NCBI GenBank assembly: GCA_947174295.1
Contig: CAMWIG010000049.1
Location: 1 to 11,326, forward strand
Length of the DNA: 11,326 nt
Reading direction: 5' to 3'
Source of the DNA: an uncultured Alistipes sp.
GTDB taxonomy: Bacteria > Bacteroidota > Bacteroidia > Bacteroidales > Rikenellaceae
The position numbers and the translations under genes were made by a program. Below, one piece after another: positions 5,145 through 11,326 of this stretch (position 1 is its first letter; every line of letters begins with the position of its first letter). The notes under the pieces are model-generated. The model had not been told where the DNA came from and made no database searches. It saw only the letters and a list, made by a program, of their open reading frames with translations.

Positions 5145-7607
5145 TCAACGCACCTGCGCTCCGGCTTTCTGTTCGAACTGTGTCGTGAGGTTAGACATCG
5201 TTCGCTCGATTTGCTTGTCGGTAAGTGTCTGCGTCTTGTCTTCCAGAGTAAAGCCCAGTGCATAAGACTTCTTGCCTTCGGGAAGCTTGTCGCCCTCGTA
5301 GACATCGAACAGCGACACGCTGCGCAGAAGTTTGCGCTCGGTGGCGAACGCTATCTCGCGCAGCTGTGAGAAGGTGACGCTCTTGTCGACCAGCAGCGCG
5401 AGGTCGCGGCGCACCTCGGGGAACTTCGAGAGCTCCGTCACGGCGATGTTGTGCTTGCGCGTGGACTTGACCAGCAGCTCGAAGTTGATTTCTGCGAAAT
5501 AGACATCCTGCTTGACGTCGGTCATGCGGCGTACGGCCTGCGACACGACGCCCATCTGCAACAGCTCCTTGCCGTTCATCGCGAGCGACAGACCGTCGGC
5601 GAAAAGGTCGCTCTGCAACGACTCGCTGCGCAGCGAGTAGATGTCGATGCCGAAACGGCGGAGAACCTTCTCGACGGCACCGCGCAGAGTGAAGAACGAT
5701 GCGGCCTCGGCCTTCGAGTTCCATGACTGACGAGTCGAAGCTCCCGTCACGGCGATCGCCAGACGATACTGCTCGGAGTAGGGGGCCAAATGATTTTCAC
5801 CGCCTGCTGCCGAAGCGTCGTAGTAGTAACAGTTGCCGAACTCGTAAATCTTCAAGTCGCCGTTCTTGCGGTTGGCATTCAGAGCCACGGCTTCGAGCGT
5901 ATTGAAGAGCAGAGTCTGGCGCATGACGTTCAAATCGCCGCTCAGCGGATTGAGAATCTTCACGCAGCGTTCGGCGGGGTAGCTCGCGAGATTCTCGTAG
6001 TAAGCCGCCTTGGTCAGCGAGTTGGACATTATCTCCGTGAAACCGTTAGCGGTCAGGAAATCGGCCGTGATGTTCATCAGGCGGTTGCGGTCGGGCTTCT
6101 GCGCATAGGAGAGCGTCGAGTTGACATGGGTCGGAATCTCGATGTTGTTGTAGCCGTAGATGCGCAGGATGTCCTCCACCAAATCGGCCTCGCGGCGCAC
6201 GTCCACGCGGTAGGGCGGCACTGCCACGTGCCATACCGAACCGTTCTCCGCGAGAATCTTCACCTCCAAAGCCTCGACAATCGTGCGCACCGTCTGCTCC
6301 GGCAGCTCCTTGCCGAGCAGACTGTTCACGCGGCGCAGGTCGATGTCGAACTCGAAATCGGCGGCCGGTACGGGGCATATGTCGACGATGTCGCTCGCAA
6401 TTTCACCTCCGGCGAGCTCCTTCATCAGAAGGGCGGCGCGCTTCAAGGCGTAAATCTGAATATTGGGGTCGATGCCGCGCTCGAAGCGGAACGACGAGTC
6501 GGTGTTCAGACCGAAGCGTTTGGCCGTCTTGCGCACCCACACGGGGTTGAAATAGGCGCTCTCGATGAATACGTCGACCGTCTGGTCGCTGATTCCCGAG
6601 TCGAGACCTCCGAACACCCCGGCGATGCACATCGGACGTTCAGCCGAGCATATCATGAGGTCGTCGGCCGTCAGGCGGCGCTCCACGCCGTCCAGCGTGA
6701 CGCACGGAGTTCCTTCGTCGCACGTGCGCACGACGATGCGCGAGCCCTCGATTTTGCGGGCGTCGAACGCATGCAGAGGCTGTCCGAGCTCGAAGAGCAC
6801 GAAATTGGTGATATCGACCAGATTGTTTTTGGGGTTGATGCCGGCGGCACGCAGACGGTTCTGCATCCACTCGGGCGACGGGGCGATTTTGCAGCCCTTG
6901 ACCGTGACTCCAGCATAGCGCGGTGCGGCCTCGCTGTCGAGCACCTCCACGCCGACGGTCAAATCGTGCGAATCCACAGCGAAGGCATCGACCGAAGGCA
7001 ATGCGAGCTCGCAGGGTATTCCGTTGCTTTTGCAGTAAGCCGCCAGGTCGCGGGCCACGCCGTAATGCGATGCTGCGTCGATGCGGTTGGGCGTAAGGCC
7101 TATGGCTATGAGATAGTCGTCCTCGATATGGTAGTACTCGCGGGCCGGAGTGCCGACGACAGCCTCGGCCGGCAGCTCGATGATTCCCGCATGGTCGCCG
7201 CCGATGCCGAGCTCATCCTCGGCGCAGAGCATTCCGAGCGACTCGACGCCGCGGATTTTGCTGCGCTTGATTTTGAACTCCTCGTCGCCGCCGTCGGGGT
7301 AGAGCACCGCACCGACCGTGGCGCACATCACTTTGAGCCCCTGCCGGCAGTTCGAAGCACCGCAGACAATCTGCAACGGAGCGTCGCCGCCGACGTCGAC
7401 GGTCGTTATGTGGAGATGATCGGAATCGGGATGCTCGACGCACGTCAGCACCTCGCCGACGACAACGCCGGCCAGACCGCCGCGAATGGTCTCGACCTTC
7501 TCGAAACCCTCGACTTCAAGGCCTATATCGGTGAGAATGCGGGCCGTCTCTTCGGCCGAAAGGTCGGCCCGAAGATAATCTTTAAGCCATTTGTAAGAGA
7601 TATTCAT
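5145..7607 (-). CDS. pheT: Phenylalanine--tRNA ligase beta subunit
   Basis: A full-length 820-residue bacterial-type PheRS beta chain. In order it has the N-terminal M-N-I-S-Y-K-W-L start, a tRNA-binding OB domain (about 40-150, with D-H-L-H-I and C-G-A-S-N), and a B3/4 editing domain (about 210-385, with N-L-V-D-I-T-N and G-Q-P-L-H-A-F-D). These are followed by a B5 domain (about 405-475), the catalytic-like core (about 480-720), and the C-terminal ferredoxin-fold anticodon-binding domain (about 726-819, with F-P-E-V-R-R-D-L-A-L-L-V). With PheS it forms the (alpha-beta)2 enzyme that charges tRNA-Phe and hydrolyses mischarged Tyr-tRNA. pheS is not adjacent, which is usual in Bacteroidota. A perfect -7 box lies 81 bases upstream, and a leader containing an 8-bp direct repeat and a small hairpin lies between. 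I see no phenylalanine-rich leader peptide. Transcription ends at the hairpin at 5093-5127. Confidence 0.98.
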   Translation of the reverse strand: MNISYKWLKDYLRADLSAEETARILTDIGLEVEGFEKVETIRGGLAGVVVGEVLTCVEHPDSDHLHITTVDVGGDAPLQIVCGASNCRQGLKVMCATVGAVLYPDGGDEEFKIKRSKIRGVESLGMLCAEDELGIGGDHAGIIELPAEAVVGTPAREYYHIEDDYLIAIGLTPNRIDAASHYGVARDLAAYCKSNGIPCELALPSVDAFAVDSHDLTVGVEVLDSEAAPRYAGVTVKGCKIAPSPEWMQNRLRAAGINPKNNLVDITNFVLFELGQPLHAFDARKIEGSRIVVRTCDEGTPCVTLDGVERRLTADDLMICSAERPMCIAGVFGGLDSGISDQTVDVFIESAYFNPVWVRKTAKRFGLNTDSSFRFERGIDPNIQIYALKRAALLMKELAGGEIASDIVDICPVPAADFEFDIDLRRVNSLLGKELPEQTVRTIVEALEVKILAENGSVWHVAVPPYRVDVRREADLVEDILRIYGYNNIEIPTHVNSTLSYAQKPDRNRLMNITADFLTANGFTEIMSNSLTKAAYYENLASYPAERCVKILNPLSGDLNVMRQTLLFNTLEAVALNANRKNGDLKIYEFGNCYYYDASAAGGENHLAPYSEQYRLAIAVTGASTRQSWNSKAEAASFFTLRGAVEKVLRRFGIDIYSLRSESLQSDLFADGLSLAMNGKELLQMGVVSQAVRRMTDVKQDVYFAEINFELLVKSTRKHNIAVTELSKFPEVRRDLALLVDKSVTFSQLREIAFATERKLLRSVSLFDVYEGDKLPEGKKSYALGFTLEDKTQTLTDKQIERTMSNLTTQFEQKAGAQVR

Positions 7608-7647
7608 ATCGTGTAATCGTTTAATATTCCGTTCAATGCGACGTTTA

Positions 7648-7676
7648 GTCCGCCGGCGACAGGCAGTTGTCCGCCG
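7648..7676. repeat. Direct repeat GTCCGCCG with 21-bp period in the pheT leader
   Basis: GTCCGCCG occurs at 7648-7655 and 7669-7676, exactly 21 bp apart, about two helical turns. Both copies lie between the pheT -7 element and its start codon. The same segment can also fold as a hairpin on either strand: CGGCGAC (7654-7660) pairs with GTcCGCCG (7669-7676) with one bulged base and an 8-base loop. It may be a tandem repressor site or a leader RNA structure; nothing in the sequence decides which. Confidence 0.5.
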
Positions 7677-7687
7677 ACTTATTCGTG

Positions 7688-7695
7688 CAAAATTA
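7688..7695 (-). promoter_or_regulatory. Promoter -7 element of pheT
   Basis: On the minus strand TAATTTTG (7695-7688) is a perfect TAnnTTTG match. The region expected to hold the -33 element (about 7715-7718) has no good TTTG, so only the -7 box is claimed. The transcript would have a leader of roughly 75 bases before the ATG at 7607. Confidence 0.65.
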
Positions 7696-7729
7696 CTAAA
7701 AAAAACGTGAATTTAATCTGCAATATGTC

Positions 7730-7737
7730 TATTTTTG
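7730..7737 (+). promoter_or_regulatory. Promoter -7 element of the ubiA-lysA-eamA cluster
   Basis: TATTTTTG at 7730-7737 matches TAnnTTTG exactly, 24 bases before the ATG at 7762. The -33 region (about 7707-7710) lacks a clear TTTG. The box covers the TTG codon at 7735, which rules that codon out as the translation start. Only about 34 bp separate it from the divergent pheT -7 box, so the two -33 regions interleave. Confidence 0.65.
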
Positions 7738-7761
7738 TCGCCGGAAAAACTCAATACGACG

Positions 7762-8649
7762 ATGAATACCATATCGAAATATCTCTCGCTGGTGAAATTC
7801 GCCCACACGATTTTCGCCATGCCGTTCGCCATGATAGGCTTCACATATGCCGTCAGCACCTTGCCCGAAGCGGCTGCCGACTCGGCGCCGTGGCATTACC
7901 GATGGCTGCCGCTGTTGGTTCAGGTGGTTCTGTGCATGGTATTCGCCCGCAACGTGGCGTTCGGGTTCAACCGCTGGGCCGACCGCGACATCGACGCCGC
8001 GAACCCGCGCACGGCCGACCGCGACATACCGGCAGGCCGCATCACGCCGCGCGCTGCCATGATATTCGTCGTCATAAACGCCGCACTGTTCATCGTCACG
8101 GCGGCGAGCATCAACACGCTGACGGCCGCTCTGTCGCCCGTGGCGCTCGCGGTGGTCCTGGTTTACAGTCTATGCAAGCGCTTCACCTCGATGGCGCATC
8201 TGGTGCTCGGGCTGTCGCTCGGAATAGCGCCGGTAGGGGCATATATCGCCGTCACGGGAGAGTTCGCCGCTGCGCCGTGCGTGCTTGCGGTGCTCGTGAT
8301 GACATGGTGCGCCGGATTCGATATAATATATGCCTTGCAGGATGCCGAGTTCGACCGCCGGGCGGGACTGCACTCGATACCTGCGAGATTCACCGCGGCA
8401 CAGGCTCTCGGCATAAGCACGGCCCTGCATGCGGCCAGCATAGCGGCGCTCGTGTGGTTCGCGTCATTCTGCCCCGGCTCGTGGCTGTTGTGGACGGGCT
8501 GCGCGCTCTTCACCGCGATACTCGTCGCAGAACATATGTTCGTGACACCCACGCGCCAGAGGCATATCGGAATCGCGTTCGGAACACTTAACGGCCTGGC
8601 GAGCCTGACGCTGGCGGCATTCGTCATCGCCGACCTGCTGCTGTCGTAA
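7762..8649 (+). CDS. UbiA-family polyprenyltransferase (4-hydroxybenzoate polyprenyltransferase-like, possibly MqnP)
   Basis: A 295-residue integral membrane protein with about eight to nine hydrophobic helices. The first aspartate motif N-x-x-x-D-x-x-x-D is at Asn70-Asp74-Asp78, followed by R-T-A-D-R-D-I-P-A-G-R. The second is Y-x-x-Q-D-x-x-x-D at Asp194 and Asp198, followed by H-S-I-P-A-R. These Mg-binding motifs and the K-F-x-H-T-I-F-A-M-P-F start place it in the UbiA branch usually annotated 4-hydroxybenzoate polyprenyltransferase. Anaerobic Bacteroidota make menaquinone rather than ubiquinone, so a prenylation step of the futalosine menaquinone route (MqnP) is the more likely role; that is inference, since no mqn gene is in view. 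I chose ATG 7762 over an upstream TTG at 7735 because the -7 promoter box covers the latter. It heads a cluster with lysA, 29 bp downstream. Confidence 0.9.
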   Translation: MNTISKYLSLVKFAHTIFAMPFAMIGFTYAVSTLPEAAADSAPWHYRWLPLLVQVVLCMVFARNVAFGFNRWADRDIDAANPRTADRDIPAGRITPRAAMIFVVINAALFIVTAASINTLTAALSPVALAVVLVYSLCKRFTSMAHLVLGLSLGIAPVGAYIAVTGEFAAAPCVLAVLVMTWCAGFDIIYALQDAEFDRRAGLHSIPARFTAAQALGISTALHAASIAALVWFASFCPGSWLLWTGCALFTAILVAEHMFVTPTRQRHIGIAFGTLNGLASLTLAAFVIADLLLS

Positions 8650-8678
8650 ATTCGATTACATTTCATATATAATATACC

Positions 8679-9842
8679 ATGCTAAGCAGACAACTCGGAA
8701 CAAAATTACTCGCATACGATACGCCGTTCTATCTTTACGACACGGCGCTCTTGCGCCAGACGCTCGAAAGCGTAGTCTACGAATCGCAGCGCTACGACTA
8801 CAAAGTGCATTACGCCATAAAGGCCAACTACGACAAACGGTTGCTGTCGATAATCCGCGAATACGGACTCGGAATAGACTGCGCGAGCGGAAACGAACTG
8901 CGCACAGCTATCGAAGCCGGCTTCGACCCGAAAGGAATCGTGTACGCAGGCGTCGGCAAACGCGACAAGGAGCTGCGATATGCCATAGAGTGCGGCATAC
9001 TGGCAATCAACTGCGAATCGATAGAGGAGCTGGAAGTGGTGGACGCTCTCGCTGCCGAGGCCGGACGCAAGGTCGACGTGGCGCTGCGCATCAATCCCGA
9101 CATCGACCCCAAGACCAACCACTGCATAGATACGGGCCAGGCCGACAGCAAGTTCGGAATATCATACGAGGAGGTGCTGGAAAACGCCGACCGAATAAAG
9201 GGGCTCGGCAATCTGAACATCACAGGGCTGCACCTGCACATCGGTTCGCAAATCCGCGAACTTCACGTGTTCGAGAACATGTGCAACAAGGTGAACGTCA
9301 TAGTCAGAAATCTCGACTCGCTCGGCTTCGGCATACGGTTCGTCGACGTGGGCGGAGGTCTCGGCATAAATTACGACATGCCGGAGAACGAGCCTATCCC
9401 GAATTTCGCATCGCTGTTCTCCATAGTGCACAACCATCTCGACGTGGGCGGCCGCGAGGTGCATTTCGAGTTCGGCCGCTCGATAGTGGGACAGTGCGGC
9501 GAGCTGATTACGAAGGTGCTCTTCAACAAGACGACGGCTACCGGGCGCCGGCTGCTGATAGTCGACGCGAGCATGACCGAGCTGATACGTCCGGCTCTCT
9601 ACGGGGCGTACCACAACATCGAGAACATCACGTCGGAGGAGGAGGCGACGAAGAAATACACGGTCGTGGGCACCGCCTGCGAATCGACCGACGTATTCGA
9701 CGAAAACGTCGGGCTGCGCATCTCCGCACGCGGCGACCTGCTGACCGTCAAGTCGGCCGGAGCCTATGGGATGTCGATGGCTTCACGCTACAATCTGCAC
9801 GACCTGCCGGGTGCGGTGTACGGCGACGAAATAGCAAAATAA
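8679..9842 (+). CDS. lysA: Diaminopimelate decarboxylase
   Basis: A 387-residue fold-type III PLP enzyme. It shows Y-A-I-K-A-N with the PLP-forming Lys48, the barrel motif H-L-H-I-G-S-Q-I, the glycine loop D-V-G-G-G-L-G-I and the phosphate-binding E-F-G-R-S-I (family norm E-P-G-R). The C-terminal beta domain carries C-E-S-T-D-x-F with Cys334, which acts across the dimer, and G-A-Y-G-M. It converts meso-diaminopimelate to L-lysine and CO2, the last step of lysine synthesis, drawing on a precursor also used for peptidoglycan. Some Bacteroidota have LysA fused to an aspartokinase; this one is stand-alone. The EamA permease follows after 7 bp and is surely cotranscribed. A 7-of-8 match to the -7 consensus (TACATTTC, 8657-8664) between ubiA and lysA could provide a secondary promoter, though too close to the ATG (14 bases) to be convincing. 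Confidence 0.97.
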   Translation: MLSRQLGTKLLAYDTPFYLYDTALLRQTLESVVYESQRYDYKVHYAIKANYDKRLLSIIREYGLGIDCASGNELRTAIEAGFDPKGIVYAGVGKRDKELRYAIECGILAINCESIEELEVVDALAAEAGRKVDVALRINPDIDPKTNHCIDTGQADSKFGISYEEVLENADRIKGLGNLNITGLHLHIGSQIRELHVFENMCNKVNVIVRNLDSLGFGIRFVDVGGGLGINYDMPENEPIPNFASLFSIVHNHLDVGGREVHFEFGRSIVGQCGELITKVLFNKTTATGRRLLIVDASMTELIRPALYGAYHNIENITSEEEATKKYTVVGTACESTDVFDENVGLRISARGDLLTVKSAGAYGMSMASRYNLHDLPGAVYGDEIAK

Positions 9843-9849
9843 CGCAAGG

Positions 9850-10749
9850 ATGTGGCTGCTTCTCGCTTTCACTTCGGCCGCGCTGCTCGGATTGTATGAC
9901 GTGGCGAAGAAAAAGGCGCTCGATTCGAACGCCGTACTGCCGGTGCTGCTGCTCAACACGCTGTTCTCGTCATTGATATTTTCGCCCGTAATCCTGTCGT
10001 CGGCCCTCGGCGCAGGATGGTTCGACGGAACAATTCTCGCAACGCATGCGGGCAATGCCGAAGCTCACGCACTCGTTGCGATAAAATCGGCGATAGTGCT
10101 GGCTTCGTGGATATTCGGATACTACGGTATCAAGCACCTTCCGATTACCATCGTCGGCCCGATTAACGCCACGCGCCCGGTGATGGTGCTCGTCGGTGCG
10201 ATGCTCTTTTTCGGAGAAAGGCTCAACGCCCTGCAATGGGCCGGCGTCCTGCTCGCCGTAGTGTCGCTGTTCATGCTGAGCCGTTCAGGCAAACGCGAAG
10301 GGGTCGATTTCGCACACGACAAATGGATATTGTGCGTAGCCGCCGCAGCCGTCATAGGAGCTGCGAGCGGACTCTACGACAAGTTCATCATGGGCCGCCT
10401 CGAACCCGTGTTCGTGCAGAGCTGGTACAACGCCTATCAGCTCGTGATGATGGCTGCCGCCGTCGGCATCATGCGCAGGTCGGCGCACCACAAGGCCTCG
10501 CCGTTCCACTGGTCGTGGGCCATACCGCTGATATCGGTTCTGATTTCATGCGCCGACTTCGCGTATCTCTTCTCGCTGCGGCAGCCGGACGCCATGATTT
10601 CGGTGGTGTCGATGATTCGCCGCGGTTCGGTGCTCGTATCGTTCGCCTGCGGAGCCGTGCTCTTCCACGAGAAGAACCTCAAAGCGAAAGCCGCCGACCT
10701 CGCACTGATATTAATAGGTATGGTATTCCTCTACTTCGGCTCGAAGTAG
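9850..10749 (+). CDS. EamA-family (drug/metabolite superfamily) permease
   Basis: A 299-residue protein with about ten hydrophobic helices in two homologous halves (about 1-143 and 157-299), the classic EamA duplication. The E-A-M-type signature is visible near the end of the first half (R-P-V-M-V-L-V-G-A-M-L-F-F-G-E-R), with its counterpart R-R-G-S-V-L-V-S-F-A-C-G-A-V-L-F-H-E-K in the second. Such proteins move amino acids, nucleotide-type metabolites or drugs across the inner membrane, often as exporters. The substrate cannot be read from the sequence. Its position 7 bp behind lysA suggests a link with lysine or diaminopimelate, for example lysine efflux, as inference. The last nine codons and the stop form most of the transcription terminator hairpin. 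Confidence 0.9.
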   Translation: MWLLLAFTSAALLGLYDVAKKKALDSNAVLPVLLLNTLFSSLIFSPVILSSALGAGWFDGTILATHAGNAEAHALVAIKSAIVLASWIFGYYGIKHLPITIVGPINATRPVMVLVGAMLFFGERLNALQWAGVLLAVVSLFMLSRSGKREGVDFAHDKWILCVAAAAVIGAASGLYDKFIMGRLEPVFVQSWYNAYQLVMMAAAVGIMRRSAHHKASPFHWSWAIPLISVLISCADFAYLFSLRQPDAMISVVSMIRRGSVLVSFACGAVLFHEKNLKAKAADLALILIGMVFLYFGSK

Positions 10750-10760
10750 AGGAATATTTT
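10724..10760 (+). terminator. Intrinsic terminator overlapping the end of the EamA gene
   Basis: TATTCCTCTACTTCG (10724-10738) pairs perfectly with CGAAGTAGAGGAATA (10742-10756): a 15-bp stem with the 3-base loop GCT, followed by TTTT on the plus strand. The stop codon of the permease (10747-10749) lies in the right arm and its last codons form the left arm. The minus-strand side lacks a T-run after the stem, so it should act mainly on the lysA-permease transcript, although the convergent TSCPD gene also ends here. Confidence 0.9.
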
Positions 10761-11016
10761 ACTGCATTCGCTTGATTTCGCGCAAAGCGCACGCCAGCTG
10801 ATCGGGGCACGAGGTTCCGCGGCCGCGGCAGTCGATGCCTTCGAGACGTGCAATGGCCTCGTCGACATTCATTCCGCGCACGAGAGCTCCTATGCCCAGC
10901 GTATTGCCCATGCAGCCGCCCGCGAACTCGACATTGCGAATCGTGTCGCCGTCGACAGTGACGTCAATCATCTTCGAGCAGGTGCCTATCGTAGTGTATT
11001 CCAAATGCTTCTCCAT
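10759..11016 (-). CDS. TSCPD domain-containing protein (TIGR03905-like)
   Basis: An 85-residue cytosolic protein consisting of one TSCPD domain, with the name-giving T-S-C-P-D at 68-72. There are five cysteines (13, 35, 63, 70, 76), four of them in conserved-looking settings (G-T-C-S, G-G-C-x-G-N, T-S-C-P-D, L-A-C-A), which suggests metal or cofactor binding. The domain also occurs at the C-terminus of adenosylcobalamin-dependent class II ribonucleotide reductases; free-standing copies are uncharacterised. I start it at ATG 11016. An in-frame ATG at 11103 would add 29 residues, but a complete -33/-7 promoter (11048-11078) lies inside that extension. It is convergent with the lysA cluster and divergent from a cobalamin riboswitch. 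Confidence 0.92.
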   Translation of the reverse strand: MEKHLEYTTIGTCSKMIDVTVDGDTIRNVEFAGGCMGNTLGIGALVRGMNVDEAIARLEGIDCRGRGTSCPDQLACALREIKRMQ

Positions 11017-11047
11017 AAACGTAGTTTTCGAGTGAATTTTACTGCCG

Positions 11048-11078
11048 CAAAGATAGCCAAACACGGCGGCACGGCAAA
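11048..11078 (-). promoter_or_regulatory. Promoter of the TSCPD gene
   Basis: On the minus strand TTTG (11078-11075), a 19-base spacer and TATCTTTG (11055-11048) give perfect matches to both the Bacteroidota -33 and -7 elements. The start codon at 11016 is 31 bases downstream. This is the best promoter in the window, and it fixes the translation start at 11016. Confidence 0.85.
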
Positions 11079-11095
11079 AAGAATCTTTCGACAAA

Positions 11096-11126
11096 TTGTT
11101 CATAATTTAACCTCGGATTTTCTTTG
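11096..11126 (+). promoter_or_regulatory. Promoter of the cobalamin-riboswitch transcript
   Basis: TTG at 11096-11098 as -33, a 20-base spacer and TTTCTTTG at 11119-11126 (7 of 8 to TAnnTTTG). The predicted start at about 11133 lies some 11 bases before the first paired base of the aptamer at 11144, which supports the call. Confidence 0.65.
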
Positions 11127-11143
11127 CATCTATGAAATTTATT

Positions 11144-11294
11144 CGGATATTTGTAACTGCGGAGGTCTCCCCGCTGCGGGGATAAAAGGGAATCGGGTGC
11201 GAATCCCGGGCAGTCCCGCTGCTGTAAATATCCGTCATGTCGCGGCCTCTCGGCCACTGTCGGGAATCCGACGGGAAGGCGCCGCGAACAGGGT
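11144..11294 (+). ncRNA. Cobalamin (vitamin B12) riboswitch, 3' end lost
   Basis: The core of a cobalamin aptamer is clear. GGGAATCGGGTGCGAATCCC (11188-11207) is the P5 hairpin, stem CGGG/CCCG, with its conserved loop. It is followed by the consensus CAGTCCCGCTGCTGTAA segment at 11211-11227. A closing helix CGGATATTT (11144-11152) / AAATATCCG (11226-11234) pairs perfectly over 9 bp, and a CCCCG-CTG-CGGGG hairpin (11169-11181) lies inside. The peripheral domain follows: TCGCGGC (11240-11246) pairs with GCCGCGA (11281-11287) and encloses a GTCGG-GAAT-CCGAC hairpin. Such elements shut down B12 transport, synthesis or B12-replaceable genes when the coenzyme is plentiful. The regulated plus-strand gene and the 3' part of the switch lie beyond the adapter. 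Confidence 0.9.
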
Positions 11295-11326
11295 CGGTGT
11301 AGTATACACCTCTGACGCTGCCGACG
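11295..11326 (-). other. Sequencing adapter (Nextera/Tn5 read-1) at the right end, reverse orientation
   Basis: Read on the minus strand, the last 32 bases match the same Nextera read-1 adapter at 27 of 32 positions. The outer 13 bases (CGTCGGCAGCGTC) are exact, and all five mismatches are in the mosaic-end part. Together with 1-33 this gives inverted adapter copies at both ends. The exact genome/adapter junction near 11294 is uncertain because of the mismatches. Confidence 0.88.

Noticed and set aside
5790..7616. Very long open plus-strand frame (608 codons) opposite pheT
   Set aside because: It is antisense to the fully conserved pheT, has no recognisable domains, and reflects the high GC codon pattern that suppresses stops on the opposite strand.
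7735..7761. Upstream TTG start for the UbiA protein
   Set aside because: The TTG is part of the perfect -7 promoter box TATTTTTG, so it is not transcribed. The ATG at 7762 fits the family N-terminus.
11017..11103. 29-residue N-terminal extension of the TSCPD protein
   Set aside because: A perfect -33/-7 promoter lies within it, and the family begins at the ATG at 11016.
34..11294. tRNA genes, rRNA, CRISPR arrays, phage or insertion-sequence genes
   Set aside because: I looked for cloverleaf-like segments, regularly spaced repeats and transposase or integrase motifs, and found none.
11293..11325. Hairpin GTCGG...CCGAC at the right end that could be the 3' part of the riboswitch
   Set aside because: The right arm (11321-11325) lies in adapter sequence, so the pairing is a chimera of genome and adapter.
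1..11326. Terminal inverted repeats resembling Tn5 ends, suggesting a transposon spanning the window
   Set aside because: The match extends beyond the 19-bp mosaic end into the outer, synthetic part of the Nextera adapter, and no transposase lies between. Library adapters explain it.

Overview
The window looks like a chromosomal segment from a Bacteroidota gut commensal, most likely the Rikenellaceae/Alistipes group. The evidence is the high-GC Bacteroidota-style coding, the absence of Shine-Dalgarno sequences, at least five perfect matches to the Bacteroidota -7 promoter element TAnnTTTG, a secreted GH20 hexosaminidase and lipobox lipoprotein, and a cobalamin riboswitch. The genus is an inference; no marker here fixes it. 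Both termini are degenerate copies of the Nextera/Tn5 read-1 adapter in inverted orientation (about 1-33 and 11295-11326). The genomic part is therefore about 34-11294, and the whole looks like a single tagmented fragment or a contig that ends in adapter.

Layout: (i) 34-2023, minus strand, a tight operon mazG - gamma-carbonic anhydrase - membrane sensor protein (probable histidine kinase, cut off by the window end), with gaps of 3 and 2 bp. (ii) 2024-2112, an 89-bp divergent control region whose two promoters appear to overlap physically. (iii) 2113-4266, plus strand, a secreted GH20 beta-N-acetylhexosaminidase with a discoidin-like tail. (iv) 4396-5068, a small lipoprotein gene whose downstream continuation carries two stops and a frameshift; it looks like a decaying gene in an AT-richer island, and its promoter holds a perfect 14-bp dyad. 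(v) 5093-5127, a strong bidirectional terminator shared with the convergent pheT (5145-7607, minus). (vi) A second divergent region, then a plus-strand cluster of a UbiA prenyltransferase, lysA and an EamA-family permease, ended by a terminator that overlaps the permease's last codons. (vii) A minus-strand TSCPD-domain protein with a textbook promoter, divergent from a promoter plus cobalamin riboswitch that is truncated by the adapter, so its target gene is not visible.

Most of the window is housekeeping: tRNA charging, lysine synthesis, nucleotide-pool cleaning, quinone-type prenylation and glycan trimming. The parts that most deserve attention are the Rho-like OB domain that seems to sit in a membrane sensor, the broken lipoprotein locus, the overlapping divergent promoters, and a TSCPD protein (relative of the class II B12-dependent ribonucleotide reductase tail) lying back to back with a B12 riboswitch. 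I did not find a clear new multi-gene defence, mobile or biosynthetic system.
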